Source of the DNA: Eopsaltria australis | Lineage: Eukaryota; Chordata; Aves; Passeriformes; Petroicidae | DNA: 64,000 nucleotides | Direction of reading: 5' to 3' | NCBI GenBank assembly: GCA_034509425.1 | Contig: JAVTVJ010000518.1 | Coordinates: 1,158,200-1,222,199, forward strand | Shown here: positions 38,271-49,852 of the stretch, one piece after another | Position numbering within the stretch: position 1 is the first letter of the stretch | Layout: the number at the start of each line of letters is the position of its first letter | Translations under genes and position numbers: made by a program | Notes under the pieces: model-generated | Told to the model about the DNA's origin: nothing | What the model saw: only the letters and a program-made list of their open reading frames with translations | Database searches by the model: none

Positions 38271-41200
38271 CTACACAGAAAAAAAGCATATCTTAAACTG
38301 ATAACTTTACCTTGGAAGACAGTAAGAAAGCTACTTTTTTGTTTTTGGCAGTTTTCAATTCCTGGCTTAAACTTCTTCAGACTGATGAAGGCTTGTGTTC
38401 TTTGTTTCATATATTATTGACAATAAAACAAAATGTTATCTGCTTCCAGCTGATGCCTTCAAAGAAGGAAAATAGCAACATTGCTTTCTATAAAAAATTG
38501 AAATATTACTCAAAGTTGGCATCTTATAAAGACAAGTATTAAACTTCAAGTTTAAAAAAGAGGTTTTAGGGAATGGAAGAATTAGCATGCACTGGATGAA
38601 TCTATGAACTAAAATCTTTAAAGAAGTTATAACAATTTAAAATATAGAATGCAGCTGATCAGTACAGACATAAAACTCTGCTAGATTAGTATGGCCAGAC
38701 AACTATACTACGTAGAAGTTACTGTGAAATGCATCATGAAGGAAGCTGGTACAAATAAAATTTTGGTAGTAGGTAATGAGAGTGCTGAGGTTCCCATGGG
38801 TTCCTATGCAGTCCCCCATCAACAGTGCATGTAAAAATCACTTTAAACACTACCAAGATAATGCTTAGCAGCCCAGCAGACTAATATAGATACAAGGAAA
38901 GCCAATGTCTTTGAACAACATTCAGATTAATGATTCAAATTGAGTTATATCCAATATTAAAAAAAATAGTTATTAAAAAATCTCTTTATTAAAGATCCAT
39001 GATTCAATTTATGATAAGCAGAATTGTTTAATCCTTAAGATAATGCAATTAATTTTTTTCTACCGTGAAAACTTACAAATGCGAATATATAGCTGCTTTC
39101 CTCTGCTACACTGTGTGACACTTTACTTTTGGGCATCTGTATGTGGATTATCCATAAGAGATCTGATAAGGGTGTATAAGAAATTTTTGATTGAATATGC
39201 CATATGGCACTATATACATATGCAATGGGGTTTTTGCATGCATCTTGGGAGAAGAGAAAAAAGTTATTGTTCCCACACTAAAGGATTAATAAACATTGGT
39301 GGAAGAAACTGGATGTGAATTAGTGGTACCTCTGTGACAAATTTTTAGAGGTACAGTGACTGCCATGCCTTTCCTAATAACAGCAAATCATAATGTTAAT
39401 TCTGACAAACTCTGAAAATTAATTAATTCAACTGACTGAACCCTTTTATGGATTTTTTTCTTATTAAGTGGCCTTAATATAATTTAGCTAAAGGCCTTTT
39501 CAAAATAGTTGAAATTAAATAATATCAAGTTTATTCTGAAAATAAATGAGACAGCCTGCCTAAAGATCTTATGTAGCTTAATTAATCTATATCATTATCA
39601 TAGTTTCTGTGTAGATAGGATCTTATTCTCAAAGTTAAATTTTGGCTGTTAATGTTGGTGTTGGTTTAATATTTTTGCTTTTTAAGTAAGGCAAGTCAAA
39701 AAATTCATCTGTAAAAGTGGCAAAAATCACTGAGATTCTAAAGATAAAAAGCTTGCATGAAATGTGTTCATTCCTAGCTTGAAGTGGTAGGTCCTTGGAG
39801 AAGATACTTGCCGTGTTGAAGTCAGAATTGTGACATTCACCTCAAAAGGATTTGAAATTTTCTCTTCTATTTAGAAATTATTTATTTAGGTTTCACATTT
39901 GAAAATTATTAACTTATAATTTTCTTTCTAAAAAGGTATTAATTTACTTTAAGAATTATAAATCTTGCAAAACATTGTCATCAATACAAAACATCAGCAA
40001 TAGAGGTTACAAAACTTTAATCTGTACATTTAAACAACTGAAAAAATTAGGAAAAGACACATGAAAGCAGCCCGCTGTAAACAGTCTTCAATAACATGAT
40101 CGTATGCCTCCCTTTTTCAAAAAAAGTAAAAATATTTCATACTTATTATATTCCCCATAGTTCTGATATTGAAAAATTGTAACATATAATGCAAACTGCT
40201 CAAACATATAATTTCATAAATAATTTCTGCATCTTATTACTAAAGTAGTTTCAGTGCTGTGTTTGACAGCTTTACAAAGAGTATTGTGTGCTCAAATTAC
40301 TTTGTTAATCCTGAACAGTGTTCTGCCTTTTTCCCATTTTCAGTTTCTGAGCCACTGTAAGAAGAAAGCATAAAATTGGCCACTGGTTTTAGAAGATAGG
40401 ACCTATATTTTTAAAGCACGACACCAATTTACATTGACTGATTTATCAAAGGCTGTCATCAAACTCTGCTAAGCTCAAGAAGCTCAAGACTTCTGAATGT
40501 TTAGTAGTATCATATTTTTTGTTGAGGACACCCACATTGTCTAGGAAGAATTCCATCTCTGTAACAATACCTTTACTCTTCCTCAGATTCCCTTTGAATA
40601 TACTGCATTTAATAATTCCTTAGTAAGAAAACATACAGGAGAGTATTCCTCAGCAACTGCCAGTTCTGTTCTTTTTCTCTCACCCACTCCCCAGTTTCTC
40701 CCAATCACCTCCAGTCTAGCAGGCAATCTTTAACCAGCAACTTCACCTTAAATTCATTTTTATGATTAGGGGTAAAAAACTCATTGAAACATAATTCTTC
40801 TTGACTTTTTACATCAGTGACTGATGTATAATACCAGTATATAATGGATAACCGCAGTTATCAATACATTTTTTTTTTCTGTTAAAGCACAATATTCCAA
40901 ATAGTACAAATGTACACCTAAAAACTTTAAGTGAGCTTGAGGATTTCAGTTTTGAAAAACTGCTCTTTATGGATACAGAAATAGTATCAGGGAGCCACAC
41001 TTCATACAATAACAGGTTATTAGACTTTTTTTAGACTGGTTATTCCCAACTCTATTTTGTGTAAAAAAGGAGCATAGTTGCTCACCAAGTGTTTTTTAGC
41101 CCTAGCAATTTCATCCTTTTTTGAATGCCGTGAGTGTTAGTTGCCTGAGTATTGTAAATTTCTCTCTTTGCTTGAGATTCATTTGCTTTTTCAAAAAAGT

Positions 41201-42454
41201 AATATTTTTTCTTCATTATTAGCTCTGCATGAATTAGCTCATTCTCCCTAAGCAAATTCTAACTTTAAATGCAGTGCACAATTTTGCATAGAAAGCACTC
41301 TTAAGCATGTATATATTCCTTTAGATAAAGCACAGCTTACAAACCATATAAAAGTAGCAAGATTACAAGGAAATTTCAGGCTTTGTTTTTCTCACAACCA
41401 TAACAGTACAAAACCATGACAAGCTGTGCTGCTTTCTCATCTCTGGTTTTGTTCTTACATCCAAGGTATAATTGATACAGAAAATGAGGGGGTGCTATCT
41501 ATCCTTCCTTTCACACACTTCCTCTACTCTTTCCCAGCTGTCTTACTTCTGTGTGCATCTGCCTGATACTGATACAATATTTTCAATAACAGATTTTACT
41601 GAACTCTCAAAAATGCTTAAGGCACAAACACACATATTTAATATATGAACATATGCATAGTAGATATACACAAAAAGATTTAAAACAAGATAAACCAAAA
41701 CAAAACCATCAGTAGACTTGCAGACTTGAGACTTAAAAGCTTGGGATTTTTTTTTAAATAAATTTTTCAGTGCAAGCCAAATTCACTTCCCCTTCTTTAT
41801 TTCTGAGTACATAATTAAATAAACCAGGTTTTTTCATCCCGCCCTGGAAACGAGTACAAGAGACTCCTGCAGACTCTTGCTAACTTTGATTATTTGCTGT
41901 GTACCTGTGTAGTAAGAGGAGGCTGCAGACACAGGATGGTTTTAGTAAAAGAAGTTACAAATTATCTAGAACTGGTTTTCTTCATGTTACTTCTCCTCTT
42001 CCACAGCAGTAATATTTCTTCTTTTCTATTTACGAATATAGAGGGCCAGATGGAATCTCTTCTATATTTAGGTCCAGTTATATACCAGTTAAGGGAAAAA
42101 ATTACCACTGGGGAAGAACCATCATGATTTTAATATAAACTTGCTTTTCAACATCTAATAGTGGATTATTTTCACCTCCATTGTTCAGAAATGTTATTTT
42201 TATTTCCAGTATAAATGCATATACTGATACATCCTTGCATCAACATGGTTTATCACTCCAAATTGAAATTTTTGTCACTGGGGCTTATCCCATGTATACT
42301 AAAAGACACCCATATATTCCCTTTGAAGATTTAAATTGTTAAATTAAGACTATTAAGATTATTTGCTCTCCAACTGAATGTTTTCCTTACTTCTGAACAT
42401 AAGAATATTCCTTCCCTGAACCAACAACAATTCAAACTCACTTTTATATCAAAC

Positions 42455-43441
42455 TCTGGTGAGTTGGCCTTGGCTGAATGCCATGTGCTCACCAAAGCTG
42501 TTCTATCATTTCCCCTCCCGAGTTGAACAGGGAGTAAAAATATAACAAAAACATGTGGGTCTAAATAAGGACAGTGAGAGATCACTCACCAATTCCCATC
42601 ATGGGACTTGACTCAGAGAAATCAATCAATTAAGAATAGGGTAATGAGAAAAAAACACCAAACCTAAGAACACCTTCCTCCATCTCTCCCTTCTTCCTGG
42701 ACTTCATTCCTGAGTTTTTCATGTTTTCACCACCAGTAACATGGAGATGAGGGCTGCAATTATCTCATCACATGTCTCTACCAATCCCTCCTGTTCAGGA
42801 GAACTCCTCAGACTCTTTCCCTGATCAAGCATGGGGTCCCTGCCACAAGAGACAGGCCACCAGGAAGCTCTCCACTGTAAGTCCTTCCCATGGGCTGCAG
42901 TTTTTCACAAACTGCTCCAGCATGTGTCCCTTCCATAGCGTGCAGTCCTACAGGAATAGACTGCTCCAGTGTGGGTCCCCATGAGGCCACAAATCTTGGC
43001 AAGAAACTTGCTCCAGGGTGGACTTTCCACAGAGTCACAGCCTCCTTCAGGCATCCACCTGCTCTAATGTGGGGCTGTCCATGGGCTGTAGGTGGATCTC
43101 TGCTGCAGTGACAGAGCTGCCTCACCATGATCTGCACCAGAGCATGCAGGGGAATTCTTTGCTCTGCTCTCTGGAACATCTGCTTCCCATCCTTCACAGA
43201 CTCTAGTGTCTGCAGGGCTGTTTCTCTCACATGTTTTCTCTGCAATGTGCTTTTGTGCTGTAACTTTTCCTCTTCTGAAATATGTTTTCCACGTGTTACC
43301 ACTGTTTCTGATGGGATTGGCATTGCCCAGCTGTGGGTCCACCTTGGAGCCAGCAGGCATTGGTTCTATCAGACTTGTGGGAAGCTTCTGGCAGCTTCTC
43401 AAACCAGCCACCTCTGTATCAAAACATGCAAATATAGTACA
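42455..43441 (-). mobile_element. Avian ERVL-like solo LTR, apparently full length (copy B)
   Basis: An LTR of about 985 bases lies on the minus strand. Its low-coordinate end (tctggtgagttggcc) is the sense 3' terminus and its high-coordinate end (atatagtaca) reads TGTACTATAT in sense, keeping the TG start. The sense 3' TG/CA terminus has one substitution. Inside are the tandem-like words of this family, such as 'ccatgggctgcag', 'actgctccagcatg', 'ggtggatctctgctgcag' and 'tgtctgcagggctgtttctc'. Flanking five-mers caaac (42450-42454) and caaat (43442-43446) are a candidate target-site duplication with one mismatch. Several open frames cross it (for example minus 42808-43323, 171 codons; plus 43127-43519), produced by its higher GC content. 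They are not genes. No internal retroviral region adjoins it. Confidence 0.8.
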
Positions 43442-44700
43442 CAAATGCAATCAGAATTATACATATATACATATATACGTGTCTTCATAACTTACACAAT
43501 ATCATTATTAGTCATTTAGTGCTACTGCAAAAAGACTTCTTAGCTAAAACCTAGTTCTTTATTTCCACCTTTCTTAGGTGCATTGCATAAACAATGCCTT
43601 GACTTGTGATTTCTATGCATGCTATGGCCAGCAGAAGGTTTCAGAAACTGGGAAATATTCTCACATCTGAAAGAGGATCAGCTAATATGTCTATTTCTTA
43701 GTCATTTCTTTGGTGTCATATCTATTCATATCATTATGTGTGTACTTTTTAGGTCTAGGATCCATAATGCCTTTCTCCTGTGGTTCTTTTTTTAGATATA
43801 GATATAGATTATATAGATATTTATAGATATTTATAACTGCAAAGAAATCTTCATTTATTTTAACTTGCCTTCTGAGGTACAACTTGACTTAATAATTTGG
43901 TGTATTCTCAGTTTTTGCCTGGACTTTCAATATTCTATGCACTCCAATTTCATTATATGCAGCTTTCTTAGAATTGCAAAATTCATGCTTAGTCATAATA
44001 TCATTATAAATTAATTAATTTTTCTTTCAACTCAGGGAACCTTCCTTACAAAATTGTTCTCCCTTCTTGCATACACTTTCAATTCCACACATACTATCTG
44101 CACATTTGATTCAATTCAATTACAAAACTCTTTTAAGCTCCACATTTGACTTCAGCAAGATTTTAGTAGCTTTATGTGTTTCATGCTAATATATCAGCAG
44201 AATTAATAAAATAAATTGTCCTAGTGTTTCTGCTATTTGAGAGACATTTATCTTTAATCCTGCCAGATTTTTTGGTTTAGTTATCCAGATATATGAAAAA
44301 TAAAAAATAATTTGAGCTGACTTTGAAAACAAAGAACTTGATTGTCACAATCTTTCATCTCAGACTTTCATGTCTAAAACCCATTTACATTTTTGCTTCG
44401 TGAAAACATAAAACTGACGTAAAAGTATAAGAGTTCTGTTTGTGAGTTCAAAATGCAATATTGCATCTCCAGATTGCTAAGTGGTCATGTTAAAGCATAG
44501 ACTTTATTCAGACATTGAAGAGAAATTTATTTTATACATTTGAGTGAACAAATATCCTGCCTGCTTAACATGGTGAGCAGAAGTCCTGATGAAGAACAGG
44601 GAAGAATGAAGATGACTGTCATTGGTTATGGTGTATCCCCTTTGCCTCTGACTGCCTTATTAACAGCAAAGCTTATAAACACTTTATAAACAGTCTGATG

Positions 44701-44702
<2 letters not shown>
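43442..44702. other. AT-rich sequence between LTR and microsatellite
   Basis: No gene or transposon is recognised. A short imperfect ATAGAT/TATTTATAG repeat lies at 43794-43835. The minus frame 43691-43882 crosses it and is not coding. Confidence 0.5.
43794..43835. repeat. Imperfect GATATA/TAGATATT repeat
   Basis: Short overlapping copies of agatat- and tagatattta-type words fill about 40 bases of AT-rich low-complexity DNA. Confidence 0.6.
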
Positions 44703-44745
<43 letters not shown>

Positions 44746-44821
44746 TCCTTCTGTCTTTCTTTCTGTCTTTCTTTCTGTCTTTCTTTCTGTCTTTCTGTTT
44801 CTCTCTCTCTCTCTCTCTCTC
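44703..44821. repeat. Compound pyrimidine microsatellite with a 12-bp higher-order unit
   Basis: Three blocks follow each other without interruption. The first is (CTTT)n at 44703-44747. The second is four perfect copies of the 12-mer ttctgtctttct at 44749-44796. The third is (CT)n at about 44801-44821. The block ends exactly where the antisense CR1 fragment starts. A minus-strand frame (44684-44872) translates to lysine/arginine/glutamate repeats and is an artefact of the repeat. Confidence 0.93.
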
Positions 44822-45562
44822 AGCTACAAGGGCACGTTGCTGCCTCATGACCAGACCCTCACCTAGCAGCACCCCAAAGTCCTTGGCAGGGCTGCTCTTG
44901 ATCAGTTCATCCCTCAGTCAGTATTGGCGCTGGGGGTTGCCCTGACCCAGCACCTTACACTTGGTCTTGTTAAACAGCATGGTATTCTCATGGGAATACT
45001 TCTTGAGCTTGTTCAGGTCCCTCTGGATGGCATCCCATCCTCCAAGTGTGTCTGCTGTACCACTCAGCTTGGTGTCATTGACAAATTTGCTGAGGTTGCA
45101 CTTGATCCCTTCATCTACACCATTAATGAAGATATTAAATAACACTGGTCCAAATACCGACCCCTGAGGGACATCCTTTGTAATGGTGACCACCAGGACT
45201 CCAAGCCCTCAACCATTGTTTTCTGGATGTGGCCATCCAAACAATTCCACATCTATCTACCAACCTAACCACCAAATCTCTCTAATTTAGAGAAGGATGT
45301 TGGGAAGGACTGTTTCTAAGGCTTTACAGAAGTCTAAAAAATGACGTCTGTATCCCTTCCCTTGTCTACTGATGCAATCACTCCATCGTAGAAGGACATT
45401 GGGTTGGTCAGGCAGGACTTGCCCATGGTGAAGAAAACAGCTTCTAAGAGGATTTGTTCCATGATCTTCCCAGGCATAGAGATGAGGCTGACAGGTCAGT
45501 AGTTCCCAAGGTCCTCCTTTCCACCCCTTTTAAAGATGGGTACAGTATTTTCCCTTTTCTAA
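44822..45562 (-). mobile_element. CR1 LINE fragment, central ORF2 (reverse transcriptase)
   Basis: This is an antisense CR1 copy truncated at both ends, covering the reverse transcriptase core. On the minus strand the frame 45193-44918 (91 codons) reads '[19 protein letters not shown]' and then reaches the catalytic box at 45085-45074 as FVND where an active enzyme has FADD or YADD. It continues '[19 protein letters not shown]'. Further upstream in sense (45340-45440) the 'CLTN' segment is visible, but stop codons and shifts interrupt the part corresponding to motif A. The 3' side is cut off at a microsatellite instead of at the usual CR1 tail. The copy is non-functional. Confidence 0.94.
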
Positions 45563-46495
45563 CACTTGACTTAGCTGTGTATGATATAAGAGGGAAGAGC
45601 CTTTCCTGATTTTGGGAATACTGTAATGTGACTGTAGTTCTTTCAGTGAAGTCTTTTCAAAGACAAACAAATGTATATAAAATACACAACCTTCCTTAAA
45701 AGAGGCAAACTAAAAAGGCTTCAACCAAACACTAAGAGTAACATCCTATTGCATATACCTTTTTCCATATTTATGTTGTCTGTACAGTCAACAGATGCAA
45801 CCAGTTATCCACTTATCCAGTTGTTACTTCCTATTTGTTCTTTGTTTCTGTACTCTGGACACTAGCTGCTTAGGACCAATTTGTCCAATGCACATAAGAT
45901 TAAGCACTAAAACTTTCAAAAATGTCTAAAACAGTTCTGTGGGTGTATCCAACACAAGAAGTGTTTGTTACACATAAAAAAGATGACAAATGTGCTAGGC
46001 CTAGGTGCAGTGCCTTAAATCAATGTGACAGTGACAGCTCCTGGCTTCCTACCAAGCCAAGTATAGCTTAGCCGTAGTGTGTGAACTACCAGCTGGCAAA
46101 GACAGAAGAGGCTGGGGATCCCTACTGCATACCATCCATCACACTGTTCCCTGTGTTTCTTCACCCTTTCTAACTTCTACAGAGAGCAGCATGTAAAACA
46201 CTTTTTCCTTTACCACAGAACCCTACATCATTTGCAATTCAGAAAATGTAAGAGCCCCTCATACAGGTCATAAGGACCTGTGTCTAACAGTTTATTAGCA
46301 GCCCAACAGTTGATTAATAGCTTCAGGATCAGTACCATACTTGAAATACAGGTGTGGGTTTTTTAATGGTCACGCTTGATACCCTGTTCTTACTCGTTTT
46401 GAAATGGCAAAGAACAAATGTAATTAATAACATTTTGATACTACAGATCTGCATTTCCCATCTACACTTTAAAAATTCTGTTCATCTAATTTAAA
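45563..46495. other. AT-rich sequence between two CR1 copies
   Basis: No gene or repeat is recognised. A 64-codon plus frame (45671-45865) has no known similarity. The interval 46010-46140 is slightly GC-richer and unassigned. Confidence 0.45.
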
Positions 46496-46875
46496 CAGGA
46501 GGCTAAGAGGTGACTTTATTGCTGTCTACAGCTTCCTGAGAAGCAGGGATGGAGGTGCTAATCTCTTCTCCCTGGGATCCAGGGAAAGGATGTGTGCAAA
46601 GAATGGTTCAAAGCTGTACAAGGGGATGTTCAGACCACACAATGGGAATAATTTCTTTGCTGAGAGAGTAGTAAAACCCTGGAACAGGCTGCTTAGAGAG
46701 GTGGACGATGCCCTAATCTTGACAGCATTTAAGAGGAGTTTGGATAATGTCCTCAATAACATGCTTTCCTTTTTCATCATCCCTGAAGTGTTTGGGAAGT
46801 TGGAGTAGAGTATCACCATAGATTCCTTCCAACTTAAACTATACTGTTCTGTTTTATTCTGTTTTGTTCTATTCT
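46496..46875 (+). mobile_element. CR1 LINE 3' end (ATTCT-type tail)
   Basis: The last about 380 bases of a CR1 copy lie in sense orientation. The words 'aggaggctaagaggtgac', 'tctctccctgggatccag'-like sequence, 'ctggaacaggctgcttagag' and 'ttccttccaactt' follow in the order expected for the CR1 3' region. The end is a degenerate ATTCTGTTCT/ATTCT run (46845-46875), a tail type different from the ATTCTGTG tail of the copies at 1.1 and 12.1 kb, so it belongs to another CR1 subfamily. Overlapping frames on both strands (72 and 97 codons) are by-products. No reverse transcriptase sequence remains. Confidence 0.92.
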
Positions 46876-47377
46876 AATCATGATGAAGAAAATTTTTAGT
46901 ATAGAAAAATATTCATATAAACAAAATTTTAAGCAAAGAAACTTTATTGATGAAATCAAATAAGTGAACCACTTAATATGAAAAACATTTGTGAAATGGT
47001 TTGTTCATGTAAATATTCATGATACTTGTAAATGCAGACAATTTTAACATGTTTTCTAGCACTTTTATAAGTGATGAAGAATTAATAAATTATTCACATG
47101 TCTAAGTCTAGTATAAACACAATAATGTTTTAGCTAATAATTCAGAATAATTAAAAAAAACTATAATATGTAATGAATAATTCAAAACGACTCCGTTTAT
47201 TTTTAAAATGTCTTCATATGTTGTAGCAGAACTTATGGATCTCTTCAGTAGAAGAGTGCTTGTGGGTTTTTTTTCTTCTCTTTATTTTTGAAAAGCAAAA
47301 CTTAAAATTAAAAGCATACTGACAAGCTTAAATTTATCACAATTGCTTGATATTAGGTGTGCAAATTCCAAAAAGTA
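46876..47377. other. AT-rich spacer
   Basis: Very AT-rich DNA with no recognisable feature, between two sense-oriented CR1 3' ends. Confidence 0.5.
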
Positions 47378-47650
47378 CAGAGCCAGGCACTTTTCAGTGG
47401 TGTCCAGTGACAAGACCAGAGGCAGTGTGCACAAACTGACACACAGGAGGTCCGTCTGAACATCAGGAAACAGTTTTTCACTGTGGGTGACCAAGCATAC
47501 TGGCAGAGGTTATTCAGAGACGCTGTGGAATCTTTCTTCTCAGCAATATTCAAAAGCCGACAGACATGGTCTTGAGCAATTGGCTCGATGTTACCTTGCT
47601 TGAGCAGGGAGGGTGGCTGAAACGACCTCCAGACATAAGCAAAAGGGGAC
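47378..47650 (+). mobile_element. CR1 LINE 3' fragment
   Basis: This is a sense copy of the CR1 3' region. It has 'agagccaggcacttttcagt', 'aaactgacacacaggaggt', 'catcaggaaacagtttttca' and 'cttgagcagggagggtgg' in the expected order. It resembles the 3' half of the copy at 11.8-12.1 kb. The tail after 47630 is diverged, and no octamer repeats are visible, so the right border is approximate. Frames on both strands are non-coding by-products. Confidence 0.88.
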
Positions 47651-48514
47651 CTCTTTATTTTGTTTTGATTTTCTACAAGCATGTAAGTTTTTGTGCATTT
47701 TTGAAGAAGAAAATAATATTTACGTGGATTTTATTGTCATTTTTTAATTTTAACTTTCTCTCTTCACTTATGCAGGAGTTAAAAGAGGAAGTTTCTCAAA
47801 TATTACAGTTCAAACCCTATTCTACTTTACTACCAGCCAATATCATTCAGGACTAGCTGCTCTCCAAATTGCAGTAAAGATTATGTTTCTTTACTTTTGG
47901 CATAGGAGAATATGAAAGAGTTTCTTTACCTGATTTTTCAAGAGAGAGCTGTAGCATTATGAGCACAGAATATGAAGTCTGGATATGAAGTCTGAATTAA
48001 ATGTCAACATTAAGGCCTCTAATATGACTTAGACAGTATTGTAACAATTCTTGCTTCTGGGATATAATTTATACTTTGTAAATGTATGTACGCAAAAAAA
48101 AAATCGGTTTCCATTTCTAAAGATGAGTGTTAGCTGTTTCCACTTACAACATTTAATTTTGCATTTCCAAAGAACTACAAAGAATGTTAGGTAAATGCCA
48201 GTAGGTTTAAATTAAGTACACTACATAGAAAGTTATATTTTCACTCAAAATATTACAGCACATAAAAAACACCCACAAAATAGAGCATTTATATTTGACC
48301 TTGACATTTGCTAATATTCTATCAAAATGTTATTGTATGACTGAAAAATAAATGAAGTTATAAATTTTAGTTGAACAAGGTATTCGTGTATACTCACAAA
48401 ATTATGAAATACAGAGATCTGAGTGAAAAGTAATTTACGTGGTACAGATTTTAGATGCTGATAATATTGAAACTTTAAAAAATTTATAGTATGTAGATAG
48501 CTCAAAACTCTTTT
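47651..48514. other. AT-rich spacer with a small tandem duplication
   Basis: No gene or transposon is recognised. The 13-mer atatgaagtctgg is followed directly by atatgaagtctga (about 47969-47994), a recent-looking short tandem duplication. Confidence 0.45.
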
Positions 48515-48718
48515 GTGAGACTTTCCTTAGAGGGCGGTGAGGCACTGGAAAAGATTGCACAGAGAAGTTGTGGGTGCCCCATCCCAGGGGTTGTTCAAGG
48601 CCAGGTTGGAGGGGGCTTTAAGCAACCTGGTCTAGTGGAAGGTGTCTGTGCCCATGGAAGGGGTTTGGACCTTGAAGATCTTTAAGGTCCCTTCCAACAC
48701 AAGCCTATAACTCTACTC
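48515..48718 (+). mobile_element. CR1 LINE 3' end, short
   Basis: The last about 200 bases of a CR1 copy lie in sense orientation: 'ggcggtgaggcactggaaa', 'ttgttcaaggccaggttgga', 'caacctggtctagtggaag', then 'aaggtcccttccaacacaag'. Only the 3' region is present, and no coding sequence remains. It looks less diverged from the family than its neighbours at 47.4 kb. Confidence 0.93.
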
Positions 48719-49852
48719 TAAAGAGTAGAATTTTAAAAGTGGACTAATCTGTGGACTATTTCTACCTTTTCTAGAATACCTTTTCTAGAATAAGTATTAA
48801 ATCCCTGCCTTTGATCAGAATGAAATACAGAATTCCATGTGAAGCCTATCAGATTTGAACACAACTTGGACAGAGCTTGGACCTGTTTACCTGGTTCTAC
48901 AGTGGAGTTTTAAACAGGTCTGGACAGAAAAATTCAATGATTTTCATTACTAAAGAAGGACATGATACACCACTGGGTGGTATAGTTCTGTTCTGGCATC
49001 TATCCTACCATAAATTCAACCGCAAAAATTTTCAGAAAAAGCTCTGATGGAGTCATGTCAAATAAAATTATTTCTGGGCTATGTTTCTACATTTTTCCAG
49101 CCAATGAAAAATAGCTGAATTGCAATCTTTCAATCTATCCCATTGTTAAATATAAAAATAACATGACACTGAAATGTACTTTTAGACTGACTTGAACTAC
49201 ATTAAAATTAAGAATGGTTTTGAATTTGGGTTTTATTTTGGTTTTTTGTTTTGTTTTGTTTTGTTTTGTTTTGTTTTGTTTTGTTTTGTTTTAATGGAGT
49301 GGGGATATTAATGCCTTGCAAAACTGAGTGGAGCTATTTGAAAGAAAAAACGTTGCAAGACCAAGTTTCAGTCAAAATAATATGGTTCAAGTTTTAACAG
49401 CTAAAATATTTAAATAACTTAAGTATTTCACTTTTATTATACTGTTTTGTGATTTCATATTCATTACTTAGAGCTTATTTATTTTTGAATTACTATTAAA
49501 ATTTTGTAGGCTTTAAAAGAAAAAATCACATTTTTTGTGTAGTGGAGCAATTTAGGATTTTCATGGTTTTGGTTTTGGGCAGTGAAGTAACTTAGGTGTT
49601 TTTTCTGTTTTGGTTTCTTTCAAGAATGAATGAGTAAATTAAAGTCTACAGGATGGTGTTTCTATTATAGGGCTGTCTTTGGAATGTTCTTCTGAATGAC
49701 ACCTATTCATTCATCTGCTCTTAGAAAACTTGTACCATAGTCACAGTAGTTTATTGCCTTCAATTTTTTACTTTCAAAGCAATTAATAATCTCTCCATTT
49801 TGAGATATTTTTCTTTGCTTGCATGTTTATTTCTTTTCTTTGCTTGTCTACT
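48719..49852. other. AT-rich spacer with simple repeats
   Basis: No gene is recognised. A 14-mer accttttctagaat is tandemly duplicated at 48764-48791, and a (TTTTG)n repeat lies at 49248-49292 (listed). Confidence 0.45.
49248..49292. repeat. (TTTTG)n microsatellite
   Basis: About nine perfect copies of a pentanucleotide, preceded by an imperfect G/T-rich lead-in (49228-49247). Confidence 0.93.

Larger units (their letters stand above)
32196..42454. other. Long AT-rich stretch without recognisable genes or transposons
   Basis: Over 10 kb with no CR1 or LTR that I can recognise. This is the longest stretch here that looks unique. The largest frames are plus 35807-36202 (131 codons), plus 33056-33391 (111 codons, opposed by minus 32998-33267) and plus 39043-39318 (91 codons). 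None has a signature I know or a plausible exon context. AT-rich simple repeats at 37865-38006 and 38254-38270 are listed separately. Confidence 0.5.

Noticed and set aside
42808..43323. Minus-strand open frame of 171 codons, the longest in the window
   Set aside because: It lies wholly within the ERVL-like LTR, which has no stop-rich AT composition. Other long frames cover the same bases on the opposite strand, so it is a by-product of LTR composition.
44684..44872. Lys/Arg/Glu-rich minus-strand frame resembling a charged repeat protein
   Set aside because: The sequence is the direct translation of the pyrimidine microsatellite and the CR1 edge.
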